Shown here one piece after another: positions 1 through 10,534 of a stretch of DNA of 64,000 bases. Numbering within the stretch: position 1 is the first letter of the stretch; each line of letters opens with the position of its first letter. This stretch comes from Armillaria gallica (taxonomy: Eukaryota > Basidiomycota > Agaricomycetes > Agaricales > Physalacriaceae). Below the pieces are notes generated by a model. The model searched no databases. It was given only the letters and a program-made list of their open reading frames with translations, and was not told the DNA's origin. The position numbers and the translations under genes were made by a program. The stretch covers positions 3,472,001-3,536,000 of the forward strand of contig JBANDB010000008.1 in the NCBI GenBank assembly GCA_037576215.1, written 5' to 3'.

Positions 1-1554
1 TCTATGACGAACAATACCCACTTGCGAACAACCAAACCAACCGTTTGTGAGGCAGTCTCAAGAAACGTGGTTCTTGGCGAGTGGGTGTGAGCGAATGAAG
101 GGGGATATACATACGACCATCGGGCAACTCACGCAAAGACAAAATTCTCCCGAAACATCGCGGTCAGTCTTTCGTCTTCAATGTTTGTTATCTCACGCGC
201 AATCAGAAGTTCGGCCCGATAACTGTATAATATTAGGGTTCGGTTGAATTATGGGCATGGGCGCTTGCAACGTTGCGAATCAAAACACACATTGCATACT
301 CACGAGCAAGGAACAAGAAGACCATTTCCACCGGTATCAAGATTCATTTGCGAACACTGCAAGTTCAAATCTGCAGTATGATTGCTACGCCAAAACCAGA
401 TCGATCATTCGACTACTCAATGCTGGACGTAGACGACGCAGACACCTTCGTTTCCTCCGTCCGAACAGGAACACGATACGGAGCGGATCTGTTGCAGTTA
501 CGAAGAGAGTGCTTGCGGAACATACCGCGGCTTCATTCAAGTCGGCGATTCATGGAAGGGACTCGGATGTGACAGGTGGCGCGCCGCACTGGAGAACGCA
601 CAAGACGTGATCTTTGCAGATGGCCTACACAATGCCGAAAGGAATTCCAGGATAGCGAACCGACGGGAGCAATCATGGTGAGAGCAAGAGTTCTGTAGGA
701 CTTAACCCGTGACAGAAGACTTGCCCTTCGCATCAGGTTCCTTGGACTAGTTTATGTTTGGTGGCTTAGGTCTGACTCGCCTTGGGTCGGCCTACAGGCT
801 GGATGGGGACATGCCAAAGAAGACCTCTTTTTCAGCAAACGGATGAGCGGATTCCGAAGCCGAGAGCGCGTATCATGAACTGCTTCTGTGAATGTTAAGC
901 GAGGGAAGAGAGAGACTATCCCGGTCCCAGCTCTTCACAGGCCAAGCGTAATTTATGACCCCAGTGTTTGAGCTCAAGATCATTAGTGGCGCCAAGGTGC
1001 AATGTTTCTCGTTTCAGGGAGTTTGAGCCGCAGAATTTACGTAGTTGCATAGACATTACTGGCCAGAGGAGAATATCGTTCGAGTATGATTTTAAGAGAA
1101 TTGATGCGCACGTTCAGCACAGTTTAGCAGAGACGTGGCATTTCATGCAATACTCTGTGCAACGGAGCCATAATTCAACAACACTTTTCGGAAAAGAAAA
1201 ATATTGAAGAATACCTTTACTTTAGTTGTGCGCGACACCCGACAGGAAGATTGAAGCGAAGGAGGCGGCGAGTAGGCGGCAAGAGACTAGAAAGGAAATA
1301 CAACGTCCGTTTTAGAAGATCCGTCCGCTTTGTAGTAGGAGCACCACGCGAGACTCACGTGCCATGTCGGCCGTAAGTACCCATATTGGAGGGAGCTTGA
1401 AGGCCACGGATGAGCCGCGGCCGAGTGCCGTTCCCACCAAGCAAGGTGTAGAACGCATTTCATGGTATCCGTATCCTATCAAGGCCGTGTACTTAAATGC
1501 GAGCGATGAGCATGGGAGGCTCATTTCATTGCTCCGAGTTTGGGAAATATTCTA
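1..1554. other. No gene recognised
   Basis: Only short overlapping open frames on both strands, the longest about 119 codons at 251-610. None shows a domain, a repeat or a convincing exon-intron series. The last 200 bases should contain the promoter of the downstream monooxygenase. Confidence 0.5.
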
Positions 1555-3285
1555 ATGACCACTTCCTCGAACCTTAGCTTCAAGCAGCTCCGTGTTGTGG
1601 TTGTTGGTGGCGGTTTAGGTGGTCTTTCCGCTGCAGTTGCGCTCCGTCGCGCCGGCCACTTGGGTGAGTACTTACATGTCCTGTGAAGCTGCTCCGTCTC
1701 ATATCAAAGGACAGTTGACATTTACGAGCGGCGCGACTTCGATGTTGAAGTCGGGGCATCCATCTCCTGCGCCGCTAATGGAACTCAATGGTTACGAGAA
1801 TGGGACGTCGATATTGCTGACATGAAGCCTGTCGTTCTGGTAAATATACCCTCCTCGGCCGTCACCGTGAGAATTATCGTCCTAAATTATAGATGAAACT
1901 CGTTATGCGCGACTGGGATACCGGTAGGATCCTCAATCAGTACAACCTCGACAACTATGAGCAAGAATGGGGCAACGTCTACAATATGTTTCATCGTCAA
2001 GACATGCACGCCACCCTCCTCAAGACTGCTACTTCTCCCGAAGGAAAGGGCACTCCTGCCACCGTTGTCATCGACCACATGTGAGTACTCTTATGTAGAT
2101 CAGCTTCAAAATGTTAAATATTCATATATTCATATTTTACGTAGTTGTCAGTCTGTTGATCCCAAGAAGGGTACTGTTACCTTCACCAATGGCCGGACCA
2201 TCTCTGCAGACCTTATTATTGGAGCCGATGGTATCAGGGTATGACCAACTGAACTTTCCCTACCGACGCTTATCTTTCCAATGAAAGTCGGTTGTACGCG
2301 GACAAATCGGCATCGTTCCCCAGATGAAATCTGGACCTCAAACGTGTTATCGCTGCAACGTATTGACATCTGATGTTAAGAAGTTGGGATTGGTCGATTA
2401 CTCATACGAGCCTGCCATGTAAGCTGACCTTCTAGTATCTGAAGTAGTACGGCCTTATTTTATTGCCCCTGCAGTCACTACTGGGGCGGAATGGAGGGCA
2501 AAACCGGCCGTTCCGAGTTCTACAAGATTGTTATGTCGCCGTGCTCCGGCTATGAAATTATCTCATTTTACTGTGAGAACTCTAAAGCATTTGGAGTTGT
2601 TATTCACTGTCAATCCTTCTAGGCTTTATACCTACCGAAATGACCAAGCATCACGAAGAGGGATTCGTGTTCGAAGAAGCTCCCATTGAAGACATTCTCA
2701 TCGGACGATACGACGAGCTGGATCCTGACTGCGTTGCTCTTCTCAAACACTCGGTTGATCGGATGCCCTGGCGACTGTACAAGCACGAACCCTACCCCGT
2801 GCGTTCTCATTTTAGTTCTCTTCCGCCCCTCGCTCACTCGCCGTCGACAGAACTGGTATAAGCACCACGCCTGCATTCTCGGTGACGCCGCCCACCCCAT
2901 GATGCCCCACCAGTCTCAAGGCGCCTGTATGGCCATAGAGGACGCAGCCGCCCTGGGTATAATTTTCTCCGACAAGTACGACTTCACCAATGACATCGAG
3001 GCTGGTCTGGCTCTGTACCAGATCATTCGCAAGCCTCGTAGCACCCGTGTTCAGGAAGCCTCGTGGCGAGCGACTATGAACATCAACGAGCGCATTGGAT
3101 TTACCAGTCTCACTGCCCCGGAGGCAGAGCTGGCTGCTGCTGCAGACAAGCTTACCAGTGAGCCTCATTTCTTTATTCAACGAGCGTTCCTGAACGTCCG
3201 AACAGTCAACGAGATGAACAGCTACAAGATGCACGATCACGTCGCGGCAGAGGTGGCCAAACTGTCCGCACCTGCTCAAGTATAA
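1555..3285 (+). CDS. FAD-dependent aromatic-ring monooxygenase (salicylate hydroxylase-like)
   Basis: Eight exons can be joined, giving a protein of about 435 residues, the normal size for group A flavoprotein hydroxylases that use NAD(P)H and O2 to hydroxylate aromatic rings. The N-terminus has the dinucleotide-binding motif VVVGGGLGGLSAAVALRRAGH, followed after the first intron by the acidic IYER that ends the Rossmann strand. The middle has the DG motif (IIGADGIR) and the C-terminal part has the FAD ribityl motif GDAAHPM followed by the family-typical QSQGACMAIEDAAALG. The start at 1555 is the first ATG before the FAD motif and leaves a short normal N-terminus. Introns lie near 1664-1712, 1841-1892, 2079-2144, 2239-2288, 2417-2474, 2573-2622 and 2799-2851, all with GT-AG ends. 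Motifs, not substrate, are visible; salicylate or 6-hydroxynicotinate types are equally possible. It converges on the zinc-cluster regulator that ends at 3363. Confidence 0.88.
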
Positions 3286-3362
3286 TGGATCCAGTTTTAG
3301 TATTATTTACATTAGATAGCGCATGTCACTGTATACAATATACCAAGGGTACGACTAGTCCA

Positions 3363-6300
3363 TTATGTGCTGTCTTTGGAGGGTACACCGCTATAAAATC
3401 CTGAACTCGACCCCCCAGTAAAAGGCCAGTCCTGCTGTTGCCCGTGAAAAGCCTGCCATAGCACTTGTGCGTTTTCCTCAAACATTTGAGCACTCGGTTG
3501 CGCCGTGGGCTTCATCACATTCCCGACTAAAGCAAGAAGATCATCTCCGATAAAATCGTTGGAGAAAGGAAGCCCATCAATTTGTTGTCCGGCATATATC
3601 GCATTGATGTCTAGGGATAGTTGTGGCGGCGCCGGGTTGGTAGGAGGGTAGGCATGTGGTGGTGGTGGTGGTGGTGGACCCATTTGATGAGTAGGCGATT
3701 GAGGTATTCGCGGATGGCCGGACACGGAGTTATGTTGAGACGGAGAATAGGAGTGTTGGCCAGGATAAGGGCCATTCGGTTCTACGACCGGTTCCATTGA
3801 AGTACGAAGATTGGACAGTCGCTGGTGCGATCGCCCTTCTGCAAGATTGGGATCCATCATTCCGAGGCTGCTGGAATGATGTGAATTGTTATTGAGATTC
3901 TGGTGTCCCTCTGAAACGTGGGAGGACGAAGCCATGCCATTCTCCCACGCGTTCCCGTTGACACGATTTCGTTGTGGGGAAGCAACTTCGGCGTCGGATC
4001 TCTTCCGTTTTCCCCGCGACGCTGACGCCGTTGAGCTGGTTTGAAAGATGATCATTCAATGACTGCGCTTTCAATACCTAATACGAGCAACTAACCTAAG
4101 CGGTTCGGGTCGTTCCTGGTTATTAGACATTTGTGATTGTGCGTGTTGTTGCGCCGCTTGTAAATCCTCGATTGCAGACGAACCACCGTACAATCTTGTC
4201 TTTACCATCACCAACAGGTCAGATACGATTTCCCCACAGCGTTTAGATGCGGGCCAAATTTCCTGCATTTTTTCGAGAATTTTGACACACTTGTCGGCAT
4301 CATTGATGATGGCAGTAACAAGTTCTTGGTGATTCAGGTAATAGACGCAACGAAGGAGCGTTATACCACTCAGCTATACGGGTTTAGTGTTCAAATTCGC
4401 ACCGTTTGAATTCTGCACGCTTACTGTAATAAATTGGACCGCGAACGCCAAATGGTGCGAAGTCGGAAGCATCTGCCAAGAGATGGAATAAATATAATGA
4501 GATAGTCCGATCACCGACACTTGCCTCCTGCGTTATTTCACCTATCCTGATACCTGATAGAACATTGTGATCGATGAGAGGCAATAATCATAAGGCTGGA
4601 ACCTGACTCACAGGATCGTGCGGCGCTCATACACTGACCCAACGAAGTCAGATCAGGAGATAAAGAGGTTCCATCAGGGATAAAAGGGCGATCTGGAGAG
4701 GAGATCGGTCAAAAAGGACGGAATAAAGAGAACGCCGTGATACGAACGCAGGTCTATGACAGCGGAATAATACACGAAGAAGGTGATGAGGCATAGTGTT
4801 AGCATCTTGGGATTTTGTCGGTTATTTGCGGCATATCGAACGGTTGGAGGTAAACGAGTCAACCAATGCTCTAGCTCGGCATCAATAGCAGCGACGGTTT
4901 TTCGTGTTTGTTCGCTTAGAGGGTCATTAATTTGCAGAGAGTGCACGAAGCGCATAACTTTGCCCGCTATGATATATATTTCAAGAAGCCTGGAATGAGG
5001 GTTTTAGCGGCGTCTCTGACAGAACAGACCATACGTACGCAACAAAGCCGGTCATGAATGACTCTCCGGTCTTCGTGATAGGAGCACCTTCGACAGACGC
5101 AAGGAGCTGAGCATCATCAAGCTCCGCCGCTACCAGAAGGCTTCAAGTCGGTAAGTGGATAGAGTGCGATAACTACTTACGCATTTCGACATTACAATCA
5201 TCATCATGGGCGCCACTTGGTCTCCCCAGTGCGATCGAAAGAACTCGATCAATGCCATACACACACCACCACACTCGCCTACGCATTTCCTTCTCGAAGG
5301 GAGACAACGACGATCGGCGGGAAGAGCGCTATATCAATATAAGCGAGGTAGATTGAGCAGCCCGTATCAGAACGCACATGGAGCCCCAGATCCTGCGCCC
5401 TGCGGACGGCCTGACCAGCATTGATCCAGCTTTGGGCAAGAGCTATAAGGAATGAGTGAAGGATACATGGTGAACTGTATAAGATTCCTCACTATTCCAA
5501 TTTGCATTACAGATGGCCAGAATGGCAACACATTGCACCCTGGATGAATCTGATGAGAATATCATTCGCAGAAAAGCTGTAAACCTACAGTTCAATCTGA
5601 GATAAGCCGGCACTGGTCCAAAAGAGAAGCTGGGCCCTCTCATAGTACCTAAGATACGCAAAATATTATGATATTGAATCGGTCGACAGGTAACGGACAT
5701 ACTCCATACCACCAAACCGCTGAAATTGGGGATCAGTGCTTTTTTCCTTCTTCGAGATACATGCACCACAGGCAAATACTGCGAATAGAGAGCTAGAAAG
5801 GCACAATCTTTGGATGGCTTGCCGGAGGACTTGGCAGCCATGGTCTTAGTGTAACGTTCCAAAAATACATGTTGGTGAAGTATCGGGAAAGTATGATGTA
5901 TGCGCGTGAAATAGAGGGATACGAGTTCGTCGGCTCGTTCAGGTAAAGGATAGACGACATCTTCTGGGCGCGGTCTAGAATAATCTAAAATTATCGGCGC
6001 TGGTTTGGCATAAACAAAACTCACAAAGCTTCCTGTACTTTGAAGCGTCCAGAAGGATCGAAAAAAGGAAGGGTAATATCTGTGCTTTTATTAGAGATAT
6101 GAGAGTCCGGAGAGGCGTCGCTAGTAGAGTCTTGTAGTGTTGTTAGTGCTTCAACGAGCATGAAGGTGGATGTGCCTCCCGTGTACCTGAGCCACCGACC
6201 TTAAGACCTGAAAAGCGAAGGTTCGGGTGTACTCACCGCAAATTTCCATAACTATCTTTCGTGAGATGCGAGAATCTGTCGGACCATTGCTCTGGGCCTT

Positions 6301-7150
6301 CGTTTTCTTCCTCATCCATGATCTCAGATGCGGCAGTAGGACTCAAAACGGAGCCACTCGATGGATACCGAGAGAGTTGCTGAATTGCTGCAGATGGGCG
6401 ATACGGGACGCGAGGGTGCGATGGCTCGGGCTCGGACTTGAGGGAGTTCTGCGAAAGCTGGGAAGGACCGGGATCGCTGTTGGGAAAGCTGAAGTTGTTG
6501 GAGGTCAGATGTAGCTCAACGACGAGCAACAAGACGCACGAAAATTGCTGGGAATTCTGCCGCATCCATGCCTCAAAGGCCTTCGTAATTGGTAGCAACT
6601 TCTCCAGGCTCTCCTCCACCTTTGCTAGTCTTGAATCGACGGTGTTCGCCTGTCTGCAAAGAAAACTACGGTGAGAGAGGCAATGGCTGCAATAGAATGT
6701 TATTCGTACTGCCGGGCGACCGCTGCATTGTCATTAATATCCTTGACTTGGTATGCCCGTTAGGCCCTGGCGCAAGCAATGAAATGGAGAACATACAGCT
6801 GCATATCTTGCCTGAAGACACACAGTATGCACACGGCTCCTAGAACAGACGTCGGTACTAGATAGTTAACAGAGAAAGAGACCAGACTCACCTGACCGTT
6901 GCATTTAACCTGGACGAACGACAGAGTCAGACTTGGCCACCGTCAGGATACTGTTTGGAAGACACACCTTACGTTTCCTACAAACCTCACAGGCCCGCCA
7001 AACTCGCGCCCTCACGTTCAGTTTCCTGATCAACGTCGAGTACGGGTGAATTTCTGTTCGCAATTCGCGGAATTTCCAATTGCCAACTCACCGCTCGCTA
7101 TTTTGAGGACCTCCAATGTTCTCGTTAGGCGCTTCAGTTTTTTCCGACAT
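3363..7150 (-). CDS. Zn(II)2Cys6 fungal-specific transcription factor (xylanase-regulator-like)
   Basis: A nuclear DNA-binding regulator of roughly 900 residues in more than ten exons. The start at 7150 gives MSEKTEAPNENIGG. The zinc cluster follows, split by introns, with spacing C-X2-C-X6-C-X5-C-X2-C-X6-C (first pair ACEVC, basic RKRKVKC), then a predicted coiled coil (VDSRLAKVEESLEKLL). The middle carries the fungal_trans domain: LVSLYFTRIHHTFPILH, AQSWINAGQAVRRAQDLGLH, EMRRRVWWCVYGIDRVLSIALGRP and DLHRPFIPDG. The C-terminus, 3363-4050, is disordered with a run of seven prolines (GGT repeat at about 3656-3676). Near 5785-5800 the conserved FLAL/LFAVFACGA stretch changes frame without usable splice sites, as if one base were missing. 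The architecture matches XlnR/AraR-type activators of plant-polymer and pentose genes, but target genes cannot be read from sequence. The dehydrogenase immediately upstream is a plausible target (inference). Confidence 0.85.
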
Positions 7151-7338
7151 CCAGTGACACAAGAGAAATAGACGAGATACAGTCTACACGACGCCAAAGA
7201 TAGGAATACTCAAGCAGCAGTGACCCTCAATGGTGACTGTGACTGCCGGATGTTATTTGTCAGGTGAATCAATATATTATAGATTAAATCTCCCTCCAGC
7301 CTGCCTGGGATATACATTCAAGAAATCTCAAGGTCGCG

Positions 7339-8737
7339 TTATACCTGTTGGTTCATGATGATAACCTTAAATCATCGCCCCTCCTCACCGCCTCCAACGC
7401 TTCTTTGCTGCGTGACAGCGGGAACACTGCAGTAATCATCGGCTCCAGGTCGATCTTGCCGCTTTCCATTAAATCGATAGCCGTCTTGAAGCATCCTGCG
7501 GTGTACCTCACGCTTCCGATGACATCCAACTCCTTTGCTACAATTTGGAAAGTCGGGAACGAATTTATCGCTCGCCCCAGGCCCGCCTGTACATCTGTCA
7601 TCACTGCTCAGCATTGATCGTCTAAAAAGAGAAGAGATACTCACATGTGCCCCCGGAGTGCACAAATGTTATTCCAGCCTGCATGCATGCCTCGGCGCCT
7701 GACGCCTCTACACTGATATCAACACCCCATGAATCCACCCCGGCTTCTTTCAATGCGGATGCTTTAAATCCTTCCGCCCATTCAGAATAATCCTGTCCTG
7801 TGTAATCTTCGGTGACAGAACGGCATAGTCTGCCCACAGCTTCTTGGCGAAGTCAACCCGTTTCTGGGATATGTCGAAAGCCAGTATTTTGGATACACCG
7901 TAGGCTCGGGCAGTAGCCATGACTAGGCAGCCGAGGGGACCGCATCCGCTATACCAAGGTCAGTGGCGGCGTCGGTCGATCTGTCGCGCACTCACAATAC
8001 AGCGACGGTTTGACCTGCACCGAATTTAGCACGTTTGGCGAGCTGTACAGTGCGTTAGCGCTGATAAGCTCAGTTGGTCATTACAAGTACCTGGATGGCG
8101 ACGGCCAGCGGCTGAATACATCCTGCCTGCTCCCACGATATGGACGCTGGGATTTTGACAGCGAAGTCGGAATCGCATACATAATATTGACATAGCGCTT
8201 TAATGAAGGCATGGTCAGTGTTGTGTTGATCACGAATAAGCTCATACTCACTGCCTTGTGTAGGCGATAGGGAAGCTTGTCGGAAGTTTCTGCATACATT
8301 GGTTTTTCCCGTCTTACAATTGTGGCACCTGTGCACCCGTCAGGTGTCCACGCAATTTCCATCAGTGCTGATTACTCACTTCCTGCAAAACATGGTTGGC
8401 TCGATGGCCACTCGGTCACCCACCGCCACGTCTGTCACGGCGGAACCAACTTCTACGACGACACCCGCTGATTCATGACCGAGGATTAATGGCTCCTTGA
8501 TTAAATCCTTGCCCACACCACCGTGGCTGTAATTATGGAGCTTAGGGAATGCGAGAGGTTAGTGGACCCACGAAAAAAAGCCTCTGTACTCAGCCATACA
8601 TCGCTACCACAGATACCTGTCGCTTCAACCCTGATGAGCACGTCGTCCTTGCCTACTTCAGCAGTGGGTGCGTCGCGTATCTCAACGGTATTGGCCTTGA
8701 GAAGCATGCAAGCCTTGTTGGGTGTTTCTGAGGCCAT
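7339..8737 (-). CDS. Zinc-dependent polyol/xylitol-type dehydrogenase
   Basis: Medium-chain dehydrogenase of the sorbitol/xylitol/L-arabinitol class, which oxidises polyols with NAD(P)+. The start gives MASETPNKACMLLK. Catalytic zinc ligands lie in GICGSDLHNYSHGGVG (the intron falls inside GSD|LHNY) and LGHESAG. The structural-zinc cysteines follow in FCRKCHNCKTGKTNVC. The coenzyme fold shows GCGPLGC and ILAFDIS, and the C-terminus has VIGSVRYTAGCF and SGKIDLEPMITAVFPL, both typical of the family. Two places need one extra base to stay in frame: about 7809-7826 between KKLWADYAV and TEDYTGQDY, and about 7366 near the end, where an added base would give a KVIIMNQQV terminus at 7339 instead of a stop at 7353. 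The two changes could mean a pseudogene, but the protein is otherwise unblemished, so sequencing error is more likely. It lies head-to-tail upstream of the zinc-cluster regulator. Confidence 0.82.
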
Positions 8738-9106
8738 AACGAAAGAAGATGTGAGCCAAGGTGGGGGGATTATGTGATGCAGTCATTGACCAAACCCTTC
8801 AGACTTTATTTTAGCGGAATTCACCTGGGGGTAGCCTCTTGCGGAAGGAAGGACCTATCCCGTTAGGTCGGAAAATTCCGCGGGACTGTTCCACGGAACA
8901 GATAAGATTAGATCGCTTCGTCGGACACATTGTTCTTCCTCCATGCGAACATCGTTCTCTGAAATGGCCTAGGAACATCACGCGTACTACTCCGCTTACG
9001 GAAATTGACGCGAACTTATTTTCGTGCGTTCTCTCCGGAGCTGCGTATCATGTCGTCATTCACGCACAGCCACGTTCCATCCGCAGTTGTCGTTGCATAT
9101 CCAGAA

Positions 9107-9114
9107 TATAAAAG
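9107..9114 (+). promoter_or_regulatory. TATA box of the glycine-rich gene
   Basis: TATAAAAG lies 82 bases upstream of the ATG at 9196, a normal distance for a fungal TATA element with a short leader. Confidence 0.5.
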
Positions 9115-9195
9115 AGATGCGGGCTGGCGGATTTGGGCCAAAAACTCCCGCTCAACGACTGACAGAAACTCGTCATTCGCTTGAATCTAATATCT

Positions 9196-9531
9196 ATGGG
9201 CGGTTGCCTCAGCGGAAATTTTGCTGGACCTCGTCCTCATCACGGATATGGAATGGGCGGCCCAGGCGGCATGGGCGGCGGCATGGGAGGAGTCGTAGGA
9301 GGCCTTATGGGAGGTCATCATGGACATCATGGTGGCGAGTTTGGTATGGGAGTTCCTGGAGGAGGTGTGCCTGGAGGAGGTATGGGCGGTCCAGGTGGCG
9401 GCTTTGGAGGTCCCGGAGGCGGAGGATCGGGCGGGCCAGGCGGGGGCGGCTTTGGAGGCGGTGGACCAGGCGGTCCTGGAGGCGGTTTTGGTGGACCTGG
9501 GGGCGGTGGACGACCAGGTGGTGGATGGTGA
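9196..9531 (+). CDS. Small glycine-rich protein with a lipidation-like N-terminus
   Basis: A single-exon frame of 111 codons starting MGGCLSGNFAGPRPHHGYGM. More than half of the residues are glycine in GGxGG, PGGG and MGG units, with two GHH/HGHH patches and a final GGGRPGGGW. The first residues fit the N-myristoylation consensus (Gly at 2, Ser at 6) with a neighbouring Cys4 that could be palmitoylated, which would target the protein to membranes. That is an inference from the motif only. Strong Gly bias comes from GGN codons, so the opposite strand shows a mirror-image proline-rich open frame that I treat as a shadow. A TATA box and a short leader support transcription on the plus strand. 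The upstream TTG at 9181 is not needed. No enzymatic domain is visible. Confidence 0.6.
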   Translation: MGGCLSGNFAGPRPHHGYGMGGPGGMGGGMGGVVGGLMGGHHGHHGGEFGMGVPGGGVPGGGMGGPGGGFGGPGGGGSGGPGGGGFGGGGPGGPGGGFGGPGGGGRPGGGW

Positions 9532-9901
9532 ATGTGCGAATTAATACATTCTATCACTTCATTTCCTTTCTCTCACAGCATTCAACAGGCGCATTCTAGA
9601 CATGTCGTTCAATATACCAGTAATGATACTCAGAGTGCAATCCTCGACGCCCTCGCCGGGTAATGGACTTGATATTGTATCTATATTATACACAACTGTA
9701 GCTCTATTAGCGACATTGCGGTCCCTTCATATTTGATATACGGTTGACACCTGAAATGAACCGGTCCAAACTGTCATACGAGTCTTGCCCATAGAACCTA
9801 TATCAGAAAGAAGAAATTTCTGAAATAGTCGCCCGTGTATACAAATACGTTAGCCTTAAAACCGCGGCAAAATCATATGCTTATTCACTCTCATATCGAT
9901 C

Positions 9902-10531
9902 CTACACAGTGGCGCTCTCAGGAAACCCTGCATCTTCTGATGGTTTACGGCCCTCGGTCCTTCCTCCGTGCATATCTGCGATTTTGTCCTCCCGCGCTTC
10001 CTGTGTTACAGTAAGTGAGGACCGTTCTAATTTGAAGATCATCTGAAACATGCATTATGTGCCTTCTGAGCATTGATAGCACTTTCCACCTGAGTCTTCT
10101 TCGCCTCGAGTTCTTGGTGTAGCTTAGCATCGTGACTCTGTTTCAGCTATTTATCCCGTTAGCATAAGCATCGGCAGTAATTCGACATATGTACAGGCCT
10201 TTAAGTCCTTCTGCGCGTCATTAGATGTGGCAACTGCAATGTTGTGCTGATGTGTCGCCTTGTTGAGTGCCTTAACAGCTGAGAGCTCTTCTTTTTCGCG
10301 TTTTGCGAGAGTTTTCCCAGCTTTGTCTAGTCCCTGATATAGTGATGACTAGACATTATGAAAGAGGAAACATATACACACCTTGTCTGCCTTCTTGACT
10401 CCCTTTTCCGTACTCGCCAAGTCCTTCAATGAATGTTTTACGGCCGAATCTTCCAATTTACTCTCCTTGAGAATTTGTTTCTCAAGATTGTGCAGAGCGG
10501 CGTCAGAAGTGGGAAGAGCGGTATTGTTCAT
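9902..10531 (-). CDS. Coiled-coil protein of unknown function
   Basis: Short charged protein read in three or four exons, starting MNNTALPTSDAALHNLEKQ. Nearly all of it is helical and rich in Lys, Glu, Ala and Gln with heptad-like spacing (HSLKDLASTEKGVKKADK, GLDKAGKTLAKREKEELSAV, KLHQELEAKKTQVESAINAQ). Introns with GT-AG ends lie around 10325-10382 and 10150-10200. Near 10049-10056 the frame changes from AQKAHNA to MFQMIFKLERSSLTVTQ with no splice signals. One missing base in that spot restores a continuous coiled coil ending at 9902. No membrane segment or signal peptide is seen and I do not recognise the family. Confidence 0.6.
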
Positions 10532-10534
10532 TGC

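Noticed and set aside
3656..3676. GGT trinucleotide repeat as a possible microsatellite feature
   Set aside because: It encodes the proline run of the zinc-cluster factor; nothing beyond coding low complexity.
9327..9557. Proline-rich open frame opposite the glycine-rich gene
   Set aside because: It is the mirror of GGN/GGT codons on the plus strand, which has the TATA box and the sensible N-terminus.
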